64,000 nucleotides of DNA from Haliclona indistincta (Eukaryota > Porifera > Demospongiae > Haplosclerida > Chalinidae). The stretch spans positions 5,685,152 to 5,749,151 of the forward strand of contig OZ024784.1 in NCBI GenBank assembly GCA_964017065.1, given 5' to 3'. Below are positions 43,893 through 55,800 of the stretch, piece by piece. Under the pieces are notes generated by a model. The model saw only the letters and a list, made by a program, of their open reading frames with translations, did not search any database and was not told the origin of the DNA. A program made the translations under genes and the position numbers. How positions within the stretch are numbered: the first letter of the stretch is position 1; every line of letters starts with the position of its first letter.

Positions 43893-44262
43893 GGTGCGCT
43901 CGAGTTAATAACGTAAACAGTCACTCAAGCGCCGCTGTATGTGTGAAAATACTGCTGCTCTACTCGCTAATAACAACAGCCACACCTTGCGTAATTGCAT
44001 GGGCTTCCATGAATAATGGTATGTCTCCTCATTAGGGCTGGCCACACAAGTCTACTTGCTGAGTTTAGTGTTAGGTTACTGAAAATTAAATCGTATAGCA
44101 GTGAAGTCCGAACTGTACTTTATACTAAAGATCAGCTCGTTATGTTTGTTCGTCTGCTGGGAAATAGAGTAAGTTATCCTTACTAGTTAATACAGTATCT
44201 GTGGTTTACTACACTCTTTCTCCCGCTCTCTTTCCTCGTGACTATCTTGTTTTATATAAGGC
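43893..44262. promoter_or_regulatory. Shared upstream region of the small basic gene (-) and protocadherin (+)
   Basis: 370 bases between two outward-facing start codons. A GAGTTAATAACGTAAACAGT segment and a TATATAAG box at 44254-44261, immediately before the protocadherin ATG, are visible; the latter is too close to the ATG to be a normal core promoter unless the leader is tiny. No exon seen. Confidence 0.35.
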
Positions 44263-47200
44263 ATGACTACGCGCAGCTTATCAAGATTGCTACTGATACT
44301 ACACCTACTGTTTTACCTCAGCTCCATTGCCGTGTGTGTCTGCAATACTAACTGCTGCGATCAGAACACACGTTGCTGCTTTGAGCTCGTAGAGGGCAAT
44401 GATCTGGGTCGAGCCGTTGGAAATGCACGTCAGCTCCCTGAGTTTGAGGGCGTCTTTAACAGTTCACAGCAGCTGGTATTCGTTCAGTTAACGTTCATAG
44501 GTTCAGATCCGCTTGTTTCAGATCCGCTCCAAATCAACGAAACAAGCGGTGATGTGACAACTACAAGCCCCATCGACAGAGAGAATGCCACTGAAATAAC
44601 CAACAACAATTGTTTCTTCAAAATCGTAAACTTGCAGTATCAATTTCCCAACCAGAACGTGATGACCATTGGGTCTGGTGCGGGCTTTTTCGTGGATGTT
44701 CAAGATGTAAACGACAACTCGCCGAAATTTGAATCTCATGGGCCCGTTAATGTAACGGCGGCAGAGACGAATAGTGAAAATCCTGCATTTGCTTGTTCCA
44801 GCATGCTGATCGCTCGTGACGAAGACGCTGGAGTCAATGCTGAACTCAATTACACCATCATTGGGAATCCCAATTTTACTGCTTCTTATGATGAAAGCAA
44901 TGTGAGAGTGTGTATCAAGAACAAAGTAATGGTTGACAGAGAAACAACTCCATTTGTTGAATTGATTCTAGAAGCTTCAGACAATGGTTTGCCATCACGT
45001 TCATCTAATGTGACTGTAGTGATTCAAATCACTGATATCAATGACAATAATCCAGTATTCCAACATTCTTCTCCACTAGTGATTAATGTACCTGAGGACA
45101 CTCCAGTAGGCTCGGTGATTTTAAATTTAAATGCCACTGATGAAGACATTGGTCAAAATGCTGAAATAAGCTATACCTTTCAGACATCCGATATACTTCC
45201 ATTTGCAGTCAACATGACAACAGGTGCCATTACTCTAAAGAACCCACTCGACTTTGAATCGGACAACAACAAAGTTTTTGTGATGAACGTCATTGCACGG
45301 AACACTGGTTTTCAAGACCAAATGGCTACCTTGCAAATTACAGTGAATATTATAGATGTGAACGACAATCGTCCAAGTGTTACTGTAGTTCTACCGACAG
45401 ATTTCAACATATCAGTACCACTGCGTATTATGGAAGGGCCGATTGATCATTCTTCAGCTCTTATAGTCTTTCGAGTTACTGATGCAGATTCTGGGCTCAA
45501 TGGTAATGTCAAGATAAACGTGACCAACGGATACAATTTCTACATGATTACTGACACAACATTCGGACAAATCTTTAGACTAATTCCTGTTGTATCTTCA
45601 ATTGATCGTGAGCTGGTGAGTCAAATAAATTTGACCATCATATTCTATGACCAAGGAAACCCGTCTCTAAATGTTACAACCCAACTTACTGTCATAGTAG
45701 AAGACGTTAATGACAATGCTCCGATGTTGACAAGGACCAACTTTTCTGTTTCTGAGAACTTGCGTTCAGGTGTATCAATAGCAGAGCTTCAGGACTACTA
45801 CTTTGACCCAGACAATGGTAACAATGGCACTCTAGGAGAAGTGGAACAACTCTCGGGAACTAATTTCATACTGGTTTCTAACACAGGGTCTATGCGCACG
45901 TCAATGCAAACTCTAGACAGGGAGTCCAACGAATTAGTAGAAGTTCGGTTACGACTGTTCGATCAAGGGACACCTATGTTAAACTCAACTGTGACTTTGT
46001 ACATACGAATATTAGATCTTAATGATAATCCTCCCGTTTTCAAGCAGTTGTCATATACCTTCAGCATCAGTGAAAACGAACCTAACAGTATTGATTTTGG
46101 TCAGGTTATGGCTGAAGACCCAGACAAAGACAAGAATGGAACTGTGGAATATAAGCTTAACAATGGAATGTCTTTCTTTACCATTAATAGTACTACGGGA
46201 TACCTTTCTACTAACATGTCGTTTGATCGAGAATCAAATGATACATATTTTCTGTCTGTGATTGCTGTAGATCAAGGTGATCCTCCTCAAACAGCTGCAA
46301 CAATAGTTGAAATTATAATCACAGACAAGAACGATGAAACACCCATTTTTGTTAAGACTTGTCCAACAAATGAGCTCTCAGCAGGTAGCCCTGAAGGAAC
46401 ACTGCTTTGTGTAGTACAAGCCGAAGATCCAGACGAAATTTCTGAACTTAGCTATGAACTGTCCGGTCAAGGAGCTCCACATTTCAATATAAACAGTACA
46501 GGTGCGATCACCACTGCTGCAATGGTTGTTGGAGAACCTGGTGTTGAATGGAGTCTTACGGTGAATGTTACTGATGGAGTCTTTAGCAACTCTACTTCAA
46601 TGAGCATTACCATCACAGCACCAACGCAAATGCCAACGTCATCTCCTTTACTACTAATAGCAATCGGGTCAGGTGTAGGGGCCGTAGTTATCATCGTATT
46701 GATTTGTTTTCTGGTAACAGCTGTAATTTTCTCCATCTGTCGGTGCAGAAAAAGGAAGAGTGTTTCGTTGGTCAGCATAGAAGCACCAAGAAGATCTAGC
46801 CTTCGTGCGACCCCTTCAAACATTGATCGAGACATCAGCTTAACACCTTCCTCACCTACTGCACTAAGTAAGAGTCCTACTGTGAACTTCTCTGAAGAAG
46901 TAGCTGTTCAGATATATAGTGAACAGACCCCTGCAAAGAGACGTTATGAAACTGTTGTCCTCCGCGACAATCAGCTGGATAATAATATTGATGGGAAAGA
47001 AATGGAAATGCTCTCTACAGCAAAAAGCTCTCCTCCAATTCAGCGATCAAAAGCTCCGATAAGTCCTCCACTGGCTGATGAGTTATCTGGTAGCTCATCA
47101 ACTGTATCAGAGTATCCTTCTTATCTTCCTCCTCCTCATCCTCACTCGGCACAGTCTGTACCTGTCCTTCGAGCAGACGTACTAAAAGAGCACGACAGAG

Positions 47201-48003
47201 TCTACTCTGAGGGGAACATGCTTGCTGGCTCTCATTCTCACTTTCCTCTTGGTATTGTTGAAAGGGCACTGGATGATGGCGACATCGCCACATATCCAGA
47301 TGACGAATCTAATTTTCCTGCTGCATTTCCTAGTGCTCTACATCACTATATCACTCCTGGGCATAGTAATCCTAGCATTTCTGTTCCTGTCTCACGCCTT
47401 GTCTCTCAGAGTGCTTCACCACCGAGTGAAGAATCTAGTCCAACACTCCACTATGTGCGCTCACCACATCCTAGATCTGATGCCATGTATTACTCACACG
47501 AACCAATGAAGCTTCGATCTCCACACGGCCACTACCATGATCATGATCGCCATCATCACTTGTATGAACATTCAATGAGTAGTCCTCGACATCAGAATGG
47601 CATAAGACGCCATCACTACTCATCCTCCTCCTCGTCTTCACAACAGACTGCTATTGAACTTCCACCCCCACACTACCCACCACCACCTCCCCATCATCAT
47701 ATCTCACGAGAGCCTCCACTTCATCTCTATTCTCACATGAATGGTCACATGCCTCTTCACCCTCCTCCAGCACACTATAGCCATCACCCTCCACCTCTTC
47801 CACCACCTTCAGCTGTACCTCATACAAGTATTCTTCCTCCTCCACCTATGCACACCCACTACCCATCCTTCACTAGTGAAGACAACAGCACAGTGGCTAG
47901 TTCTGTATTAGAAGAGATGCTCAAGTTCGATCCCAAACCTCCATTAGATGGTTATGACCCTCTTTCACTGACTGATCAACCACTAGACACCGGACGACAC
48001 TAA
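44263..48003 (+). CDS. Single-exon protocadherin-like adhesion receptor
   Basis: An uninterrupted 1246-codon frame in a region of intron-dense genes. A signal peptide (LLLILHLLFYLSSIAVCVC) and a Cys-rich start are followed by seven cadherin repeats. The calcium-binding linkers DVNDNSP (about residue 148), DINDNNP (259), DVNDNRP (365), DVNDNAP (482), DLNDNPP (585) and DKNDETP (688) mark repeat ends; A-x-D-x-D/DRE motifs occur inside repeats (DREXT, DRELV, DRESN). One membrane segment lies at about 796-828 (IGSGVGAVVIIVLICFLVTA), followed by CRCRKRK. The cytoplasmic tail (about 415 residues) is Ser/Pro/His-rich with HHH and PPP runs and no beta-catenin-binding site that I recognise. It probably mediates calcium-dependent cell contact. 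Layout resembles animal protocadherins with an intronless ectodomain. A partial relative lies at 63128. Confidence 0.93.
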   Translation: MTTRSLSRLLLILHLLFYLSSIAVCVCNTNCCDQNTRCCFELVEGNDLGRAVGNARQLPEFEGVFNSSQQLVFVQLTFIGSDPLVSDPLQINETSGDVTTTSPIDRENATEITNNNCFFKIVNLQYQFPNQNVMTIGSGAGFFVDVQDVNDNSPKFESHGPVNVTAAETNSENPAFACSSMLIARDEDAGVNAELNYTIIGNPNFTASYDESNVRVCIKNKVMVDRETTPFVELILEASDNGLPSRSSNVTVVIQITDINDNNPVFQHSSPLVINVPEDTPVGSVILNLNATDEDIGQNAEISYTFQTSDILPFAVNMTTGAITLKNPLDFESDNNKVFVMNVIARNTGFQDQMATLQITVNIIDVNDNRPSVTVVLPTDFNISVPLRIMEGPIDHSSALIVFRVTDADSGLNGNVKINVTNGYNFYMITDTTFGQIFRLIPVVSSIDRELVSQINLTIIFYDQGNPSLNVTTQLTVIVEDVNDNAPMLTRTNFSVSENLRSGVSIAELQDYYFDPDNGNNGTLGEVEQLSGTNFILVSNTGSMRTSMQTLDRESNELVEVRLRLFDQGTPMLNSTVTLYIRILDLNDNPPVFKQLSYTFSISENEPNSIDFGQVMAEDPDKDKNGTVEYKLNNGMSFFTINSTTGYLSTNMSFDRESNDTYFLSVIAVDQGDPPQTAATIVEIIITDKNDETPIFVKTCPTNELSAGSPEGTLLCVVQAEDPDEISELSYELSGQGAPHFNINSTGAITTAAMVVGEPGVEWSLTVNVTDGVFSNSTSMSITITAPTQMPTSSPLLLIAIGSGVGAVVIIVLICFLVTAVIFSICRCRKRKSVSLVSIEAPRRSSLRATPSNIDRDISLTPSSPTALSKSPTVNFSEEVAVQIYSEQTPAKRRYETVVLRDNQLDNNIDGKEMEMLSTAKSSPPIQRSKAPISPPLADELSGSSSTVSEYPSYLPPPHPHSAQSVPVLRADVLKEHDRVYSEGNMLAGSHSHFPLGIVERALDDGDIATYPDDESNFPAAFPSALHHYITPGHSNPSISVPVSRLVSQSASPPSEESSPTLHYVRSPHPRSDAMYYSHEPMKLRSPHGHYHDHDRHHHLYEHSMSSPRHQNGIRRHHYSSSSSSSQQTAIELPPPHYPPPPPHHHISREPPLHLYSHMNGHMPLHPPPAHYSHHPPPLPPPSAVPHTSILPPPPMHTHYPSFTSEDNSTVASSVLEEMLKFDPKPPLDGYDPLSLTDQPLDTGRH

Positions 48004-49278
48004 GTAAGTAAAGAATTAAGTGGTTTTGTAGAATTGAACTAGCCAGTATTTTCAACACATATCAGCATCAGATAGCAGCTGTTTAAGCTATGCATAACAA
48101 TCTTCACACATCATCAACCATGAGCAATGAACACAAACACAGTTAGACAACAACAGCAGTAGTAGTAGGGCAATATGTCAGGGTCAAGTAGAATGATATT
48201 ATTAGTAGATACATGATCATGTCCTTGTGTGTGGTAAGTGTTTTTCTGACTGTATGTACACAATGAGCCTAAAATGGATTAAGCATGTCTGTATCTGTAT
48301 AAACATTTTTACTAATAATTTAGTAGTTCAGTAAGCTATCTAAACACTTCAATATTATACTCTAGCAGGAAGTTCACTCATGTACATGTATGAATTCTAT
48401 CAGACTGTACTGATTCAATTCATACACACATTCTTCACATGCGAGTATAAAGGATAAGACCATTTATTGGTGTTAATTATTCATAACATTACCTCGTACT
48501 GAGTACTATGATGATTCATTGATTCTAATTTGTCTGTCTGTCCAGGGCTACTTGCTAGACAATCAAAATGGACTGCTACAATTTTTTAATTCATGGTAAA
48601 ATTTTGCACGTCATCTTGTTTTTGTATCGTTGTTTCTTTACATTGTTCATTCACTTTTCATTTTAAATTCAATATTTATTTTTTTGCAATTGAGAGGCTT
48701 TAGGAAGTTTTATGAAAAAATTTTTTGGGCTGAAATTGATAGCAAGTGTAAATACTGTTTCTTACATCTCAACTCTACTTCAAAAATGACACAATTCGAT
48801 ATGTAATGAAATACCAAAACCACCTGCACTTGGCATGCATACTAAGATATGTAGCCTCTAATTAAACAGCTGTGTTTTATGAGTCTAACAGTAGAGAGGT
48901 GAAACCAGTAACAGAGTCACTTGTGGTAACCAAGTGCTCATCTTATCCATTTCTCAGTCACCCACATAGACTAATTGTTGTTCAAAGTGTTATTGTCTTT
49001 GTCTCAAATTACTGAATCCTACAAAATGTTACCCTAAATTATTTTACAAATAATAATCACTTGTGTGGTATTAGTGTAGCCTCACCATTAGGCTGCTCCT
49101 TAGCCACATCTAACATGAGCTGAGCACTTCTGTATAACATGCTCATTATGACCTCAGATATCAGCATGATTCTCAACAAACATGAAATGCTACAATAATT
49201 ATTATCTGCAACAAATAAAACTTCTGTTCTAAAAAATACATAATTTATTATTGTGCTGTTCACACAAGCAGCATTTGT
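48004..49278. other. Intergenic region downstream of the protocadherin
   Basis: AT-rich, no coding exon recognised on either strand. It must hold the protocadherin 3' UTR and the 3' UTR of the minus-strand gene ending at 49279. Short TACATGTA-type palindromes (48380-48391) occur but no transposon ends. Confidence 0.5.
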
Positions 49279-51612
49279 TTAATCTACAAGAAGTGGTTCC
49301 AGTGCCATGTTAGGTACCATAACCACTTCACAATCTTCTTCATGTTTCGAGAACTTGCTCGGCGAGTCACAAATATGAGTAGACTGGATCGCAGAAAGTC
49401 GTCCTCCTTGGCTTCGTCGTGTTGACCTTCGTACAGGAGTCACCCATACAAGACTCTTCCTCACAGCATCACTGGAATGGAGAAAGTGAGTCACAGCTAT
49501 GTGGTATACAAGAACAGTCTTATCATGCACCACAACTTGAGGCAATGCATACTGTGTCAACTATCTCTATTGGGTGAGTAGTGTTGTGTACACAAGTTGG
49601 TAGTACTCCTCCAGCATGACCTCACTGGATGCCAGGGGTATTATACCAGTCAATGTCTACTAAGGGTTCACAGTATTTCCTAGTACTAGTAATGGAAACA
49701 GCAATCTACTACCTGTGCCTTCATTCTGATGCCAGCTGTTCTATTGTACATTACATACAGTGAGCAGATGCTAGAGCGCTATGATGTACACCGTCCTCAA
49801 TTACCCATGAAGAATCCCATTTAATGTTGATTGACTATATCACGAGGTGTGTCTGATGAGCAGACGATACTCACGATGATATGTTACTTCAAAGATGTAA
49901 TCTTTACTGTTTAGAAAGTGATGTTTGGTCTTGATTTTGTGATCACAAACCCTTAATATTATAATACTAGCAAAAGACCTACAAGTACTGGAATTATGCT
50001 CACGTCACGTCAGTCTCAGTATCCATATGTAGCTCAAAACATTCTCATGTTACTTGCTGGAACAAACACTAGTGCTAATAATATCATTCTAGTAGCACCA
50101 AACTAACTGTTACATAACATGCTGTATGATAATTCATACACATAATACATGGTCCCCAAACTAGGAAGACACCAATCCCACTTTCTATCAAGGTGCCCAT
50201 GCAGCATGACCCACAATCATTATAAATTTTATTGTGGGACTAGAAGCCATCATTACAAGCTATCACTAGTGAAAGGTTGTGATAACTTCCCTGTTTGCTG
50301 TGTACACGTTGGTAGCCACAGAGAGGGAGACTGATTATCACCACCATCACAACAGGGCCATAGAGGAGCCCCTAGCTATGTAAGAGCTATCCCATGATAC
50401 TACTCAGAGAGGTCACACCAAACATAACAATCCAGCAATAATCACTGCACAACTCAACTATGATAATTAAAACAGTTTGTCATGATGCAAACTTGCCTTT
50501 CATTCTCCTCTTTCTCTTCCATTCTCTTTCTTGTTCGTCTTCTACTGAGGTCAGTGTAACAAATTGCAGTTGAACAAAAAACAGCTGACTGATCCAGAAA
50601 ATGAACATGTGATCGACGCTGTAGAAATAAAGTATAGCTTAACAAACTACACATTGGTCATGTGCACTCAATGTAAACTCCTGGAGACTTGGCTATGATA
50701 CACACCTTAATATTTTGTTGTTTACTGCTGTCAGAAACAATGTTCAAGCAAGAAGTATGATCTTGTTCAATGGACCCATCAACATGCTGATGACATGCAC
50801 CTGGCGATGTTGACACAGCAGGGATGTCTACTAGAGCTATAGAACAAGAGAATCAGGTGTCCCATTTGCTCCTCAGATCATTGTACATACCATTGCTTTT
50901 TGAACATGGAGTAGTGCACATGGATGTCTGTTGATTTCTGTGTGGTGGTGAATGATAGCGGGGCTTTTTGATCATGCTCCTGTAGTTAGATACATAGTAA
51001 TGATGACAACTGTATAATATAATACATTATAGTAGTAACCTTCTGAATAGCTGTCTGTTATTCTTATTGTGAGCCTCAGGATTACTAGCTGGTACTCTTT
51101 TCCTCATCACTTGGAAACTAGGATCACAATTCTCAATACTGGTCTTAATTTTTTGTGGTTGCTTTTTTCCGTTCTCTATCGCTTGATCAGTAGCGGTATT
51201 ATTTCTGACCTTTGGAGCACTGTTTTTTAATCTGGGCATACTATGAGGAGCCATAGTTTGTCCTTCCTTCCAATATTCACATACATATGAGAGTCTTTTC
51301 ATTGGAGTACGGCTACACAAGAGTGAAAATACCAGCAACAAATTATCATACAGTTAGTTGATCAACCACTTAATACTCTCAATTATGTTACTTAAAACCA
51401 GCATAATTACATGTATCACATAATATTAAGCAGTTTATTGTCATGAACAAACTCCTAGCTCGCATGCAGCTGCCTGACCCTGTTTCTTCCTTCCAACGCT
51501 TTAATTTTTCTCTATAGATAAAAACAAATGGTATAGATTAGAATCCGGGTCATAGAATCCTCTAACAAGCTTACTTCCTTGAGAGTGACGCAGAACTGAT
51601 ATTCGACGCCAT
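49279..51612 (-). CDS. Basic Ser/Arg-rich protein with TPVRRSTR motif, possibly mitotic/cytoskeletal
   Basis: Start ATG at 51612 (MASNISSASLSRK), then exons near 51528-51480 (EKLKRWKEETGSGSC), 51314-51040 (RTPMKRLSYVCEYWKEGQTM and a Lys/Asn-rich stretch), 50978-50890, 50845-50706 and 50614-50490 (RRRTRKRMEEKEENERQ). The last open stretch is 49560-49279 (DAVRKSLVWVTPVRRSTRRS, ending MALEPLLVD). The junction before the last exon is not certain: either an acceptor near 49563 or one at 49473 fits, and exons between 50490 and 49600 may be missed. The L-x-x-W-K-E start and the TPVRRSTR end recall CKAP2-type mitotic microtubule proteins, and R-T-P-x-K-R-x-Y-W recalls centromere motifs, but neither is firm. 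It is transcribed away from the DNRLRE gene's 3' side. Confidence 0.5.
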
Positions 51613-51638
51613 TTTCAAAATCCCGCTTTTGTTCAAAT

Positions 51639-51654
51639 AAGGTGCGCTTTAATT
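51639..51654. repeat. 16-base direct repeat, copy 1
   Basis: AAGGTGCGCTTTAATT, identical to the copy at 52547-52562. The two copies bracket the intronless DNRLRE-like gene; this copy lies just upstream of the start codon of the minus-strand gene at 51612. Confidence 0.9.
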
Positions 51655-51750
51655 AAAATCACAAAATTAATAATAACAATAATAATAACTTTACAAAAAC
51701 TAGCTAAAGCTCAGCTAAGCTAAGCTATCTTCGATTAGTTCCATAGTTAA

Positions 51751-52566
51751 TCAAATTTCACACTTGACCAACACAAAAGGTGCATTTTGTGAACCCATGG
51801 TAGAGAAGCGTACATCTCTACCTTCTACATCTTCGTTGGTCGCCCACATTAACAAACCGTAGTTGCTTAGTCCAGCACTCCAACTACGAGCAGCTTTAGT
51901 GATGTCAAACTCAAGAAAGTTATCATATGGACGGTCTTTTGATAACTCCACTGAGTCCTGTGGATCAGGATCAGCATCAGTGCCATCCAAAGCAAGCCAA
52001 GGTCTGCTCCATCTTACACCATTTTGGCGATAAGCACTGGTAACTTCATTTTGTACCCAAGGTTTCTTGACACAGTGAACTTGAATTTTGCGAGTGATGA
52101 ATGGTGCTTGCTGTGCAGTCAACCAGCTAGGTTTATGGCAGTAAGCATAATGAACATACATTTTGGCTTGATGGATATGCCGACAATTAGCTGGAATGTC
52201 TTGAAACTGAATCAGACTTCGCTTTTTGGGATAATCTGGGTGTTTAGCAATAATCAAGTAATTACCACTGTAGTGCTTATCCGGTCCTTCCAGCCAGGAA
52301 TTTTGGGTGACATTCAGTCGATACGTTGCAACGCCTGTGGAAGGAGGCTCCGGAACAGTTGTTTCTCTCTCCTTGAGTTTGAAACCGATGGAAGAATTAG
52401 AGACATAACTTTTAGTAATAGTATGCAGGATGTTGTCGCTAATTTCTTCGCTGGATACGTTTGTTGTACTGTCTCTGCTTTCGGAATCTGCTGGTACTTG
52501 TGCTTCCGCCATGTGGCACGTGTCAAGGCTAGGCCCAAAGCCTCCAAAGGTGCGCTTTAATTTCAT
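51751..52566 (-). CDS. Intronless DNRLRE-like domain protein
   Basis: A continuous 271-codon frame. The first ATG (52566) lies within and next to one copy of a 16-base direct repeat; an internal ATG at 52512 (MAEAQVPADSES) is an equally good start. The N-terminal about 75 residues are Ser/Thr/Glu-rich and look disordered. The rest is a beta-rich module: YRLNVTQNSWLEGPDKHYSG, KKRSLIQFQDIPANCRHIHQ, FLEFDITKAARSWSAGLSNYGLL and DVRFSTMGSQNAPFVLVKC. The run of D-V-T-x-x-x-R-x-W followed by N-Y-G-L-L and a C-terminal F-x-S-x-E/M-x-x-x-x-P-x-L-V-V is how DNRLRE domains end (bacterial and marine-invertebrate surface or carbohydrate-binding-like proteins). No signal peptide is seen. Family call is inference from pattern. 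Confidence 0.75.
   Translation of the reverse strand: MKLKRTFGGFGPSLDTCHMAEAQVPADSESRDSTTNVSSEEISDNILHTITKSYVSNSSIGFKLKERETTVPEPPSTGVATYRLNVTQNSWLEGPDKHYSGNYLIIAKHPDYPKKRSLIQFQDIPANCRHIHQAKMYVHYAYCHKPSWLTAQQAPFITRKIQVHCVKKPWVQNEVTSAYRQNGVRWSRPWLALDGTDADPDPQDSVELSKDRPYDNFLEFDITKAARSWSAGLSNYGLLMWATNEDVEGRDVRFSTMGSQNAPFVLVKCEI
52547..52562. repeat. 16-base direct repeat, copy 2
   Basis: AAGGTGCGCTTTAATT, identical to 51639-51654; overlaps codons 2-7 of the longest DNRLRE frame on the minus strand. Confidence 0.9.
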
Positions 52567-52834
52567 GAATAATTTTTATTGTTACAGTAATTTGCGTTGC
52601 TAGCTCCTGCCATCATTCAACACCGTTGTCTCTTCTGCAGCGTTCAGTAATGCAAATTAATTATGGATTCGAGTGCTTACTCCACGGCCAAACGTTTTTT
52701 CTTCCAGCCGACGTCGGAATTGGCCACGAGGCCAAGCATGTATGTACTGTAGATTGTAGGTGTAAAAGTGGGCGTGGTAGGTAAACCCACCCAAAAATAC
52801 TCCTGCGTCCTGGATCCTCGGCCTCGCCATCAAT

Positions 52835-55800
52835 ATGTCACTACTCCCACCGATGATGGTGAATTTGGGTGGCCAGGAACTTCTAGAAGAGGAGTATGAT
52901 GAAAATTTTGAACCAACAAAAGAAGGTGAGTAATGACTACACTAGTTGTGTATCAACTGTCGGTCGTCAAGGCGACAAAGATGGCGGTCATTAGTGGCCA
53001 CAGGCTATTTGCCGCGGCTGGTTTCGCAGGGCAACGCGTTTCTCAGCTTCAACAACACTTCTTTCCTCACCAGTTACTTGTTTTACTCTCGTCTCTGACA
53101 TACAAAAGAAGTTTCGTACTCTCGTCAACGAAGCCATTAATTTTATATGATGAACCAAGAAAGAATCAGCTGGCCTGTACTACGACAAGATACATTAGTA
53201 CCTAAAACTGATGGATTCCTTCTTACAGCCCCTGCAAGCAGAGTGTCTCTTACTGCTGGTAGTACCAACAGTAAAAGTAGCTTTGATCTAACTAGCCTAC
53301 ATGGTTTACCTCAACTGGCATGTGGTGGGATGAAGATTACTTTGCCACCAGGAAATTCCTTGCCGTCTCTCTGTAAATATGAATCGGTCAACCTAAGTAC
53401 TGAACTAGGAATGGATCACAAGGAGAAGAAAGTCCTAGTGTGTGCCGAAAAGTCCGACTGTCAACCATTTACTAAGCAAAAAAGTTTTATGCAACTTGGT
53501 ATTAGAAAACCGCTGCTTGCAGAAGATCCAAAAATTATCATGGCTTTGAAGTCTGCTGCAAACAAACGTAGTCCAAATCGAAAAGTGACTGAAAAAGGTT
53601 GCCTTGCATGTATTGCTCATCACTACATGTATTAGTATTATAAATCCTTTAAGAACCCCTTCTTAATAATAATATTGGTTGAGGATGGACACACTCCTAA
53701 AAAAACCTTGCTTAGAAAATAGACACCTCCGGCTTTTATTTAGGATTTACAGTACTCATTGTTGTAGTATCTTTTGTTTGCATTAATTACAAACATCATT
53801 AATTTCATACAGAGGTGATGGAGCAATGTAATGCTCTTGGAATTGATCCAGAAACTGAACAAGACTTAGTGTACATAGCACGTGAAGCCTTGAAGGCTCC
53901 TCTACCAGATGCCTGGAAACCAGTGTATGTTGCTGTTGCCTCTCATACGCACACTTGACCCTCCTCTTCTTTACCGTGCAGGGCTGAACAGAATGCTAGT
54001 GGACCACATGGCGAACAAACAATCTACTACTTCAATTTTCAGACTGGAGAAAGTGCATGGGAGCATCCATGTGACACCTTCTACAGAGGACTGCTACAAC
54101 AAGAGAGAAAGAAGAAAGCCGACAAGCAAAGAGAAAACAAATCAAAACCTAAAAAGAGTGGAAAGATTAAGTTTAGAGAGGAAAGTAAAGAAGCCTTGAA
54201 TCGTCCTGCCAGCACACCTGTGCTGAGTGCTCCTCCTCCTCTACCATCTTCCACCATCATGCCTCTAGGAGCAACTAGGCCTCCTCTTTCATCTTCCTTG
54301 ACTGGGCTTGGAGCAACCAAGCCACCTCTTGCTGTGAGACTGTTAATTTTATTAGTTTATCCATGTGGTTCCAATTTCTCTTCTTAGCTGCCTGGGTCAC
54401 CTCTTAAACCTCCTCCTCTTGCTCCTATTGGCAGTTCAAAACAACCTGAGACATCTACTACTACAAAAGCATTACCTCCACTGACCAGAGAAAAAGTGAG
54501 CACAAGTTGATCTGATAATAGTTGTGTTCTGTTTTCTGTTAATAATAATTTATTACTGTTGCCAGTCAATAAAATTATTAGTTATTGCCCTCACGCGAGG
54601 GCAATAACCGACATTAATGACCGCGGGAAAGTCGGTTTCCCGAGTAACGGTCGAGGGCGCAACCCGAGACTGTACCAGGGCAACCGACTTTCCCGAGGTC
54701 ATCAATGTCGGTTAAAGCCCGAGTTGTGTAGGGCAATAAATGATTTATTACATAGTTCATCACTGTGAGCGCAATAACATCGCGAATTTTTCAAACTCGC
54801 AAAGACGCAACGGTCTGTTGCTATAGAAGACGCTACGCGCGGTCATAGATATTATATACTACGTAACCGTTACGTAGTATATAATATCTATGGCGCGGTC
54901 AATAACCTACATTAATGCCCTCTAATAGAGCAATCCGATTGGTGAAAGATGACTTACTATGTAATAATCTTTGGTTCTTTTTTTTCTCTAGACATTTCCA
55001 CAATTAGAAAGTGGTAGTCAACCATTTTCCAAAAGGAAAACACTTTCTTTTGAGCCAAGCATGAGCAGGACACGAGGAAGTGATCTATTTGTCGGTGAGA
55101 TCTCTACACACTATGAAGAAGAGGATGAGGATGAGGATGAAGAAGACGAAGATGATGATGATGATGACGACGATGAGGAGGAGGAGGAGAGCGATGATTT
55201 CTTGGAAAAAGTCGGTAAAAAGAAACAGCTGTCTTATTTTTTGTTATTTTTTATTATACAGTTCAAGAACAAGTTCAACATCCTGGAAGTGCAGGAATTG
55301 AAGGCATGGAGTAGTAGTAGTCTGTGTGTTTGATTGAGTGCCACTCTGTGTTTTTGTGCAGGATTTGAGCGGAGAGGATATGCAGAAAAACATTGAGAAC
55401 ATTGAGAAAGAGTTTGAAAAGATGAAGGTAGATGATAAGGATACTACTGAAGAGGAAGTAGGAGCAGAGGAAGTTGAGGAGGATGAAGAAGATGAGGTAT
55501 AGCTGCTGACTTCATGGTTTACCTCTCTTGCTCTCTTCCTTGCAGATTCATCCAGCAACACTCTCTCTTTCTCGTTACAATGCTAAACCTGCAAACTCAT
55601 TCCGTCCCATCAAGAGTTTTGATAGTTCTAACCCTCGTACAAATAAGCACCCTCTCACCACCTCTTCATCACCTAGCCTCTCTGGTAGCAGTAGTAGTGT
55701 TTCAAAGTCTGGAGGTGCTCACATGATGGAGAGTAAAGAAGGAGAAATAAAACATCACCAGGAGACCATAGAGAGGTAAAGGATGGAGGAATGTGTGTAC

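Noticed and set aside
46467..47845. Minus-strand frames under the protocadherin
   Set aside because: Shadows of the single-exon cadherin frame, including a Glu-rich one opposite the Pro/His tail.
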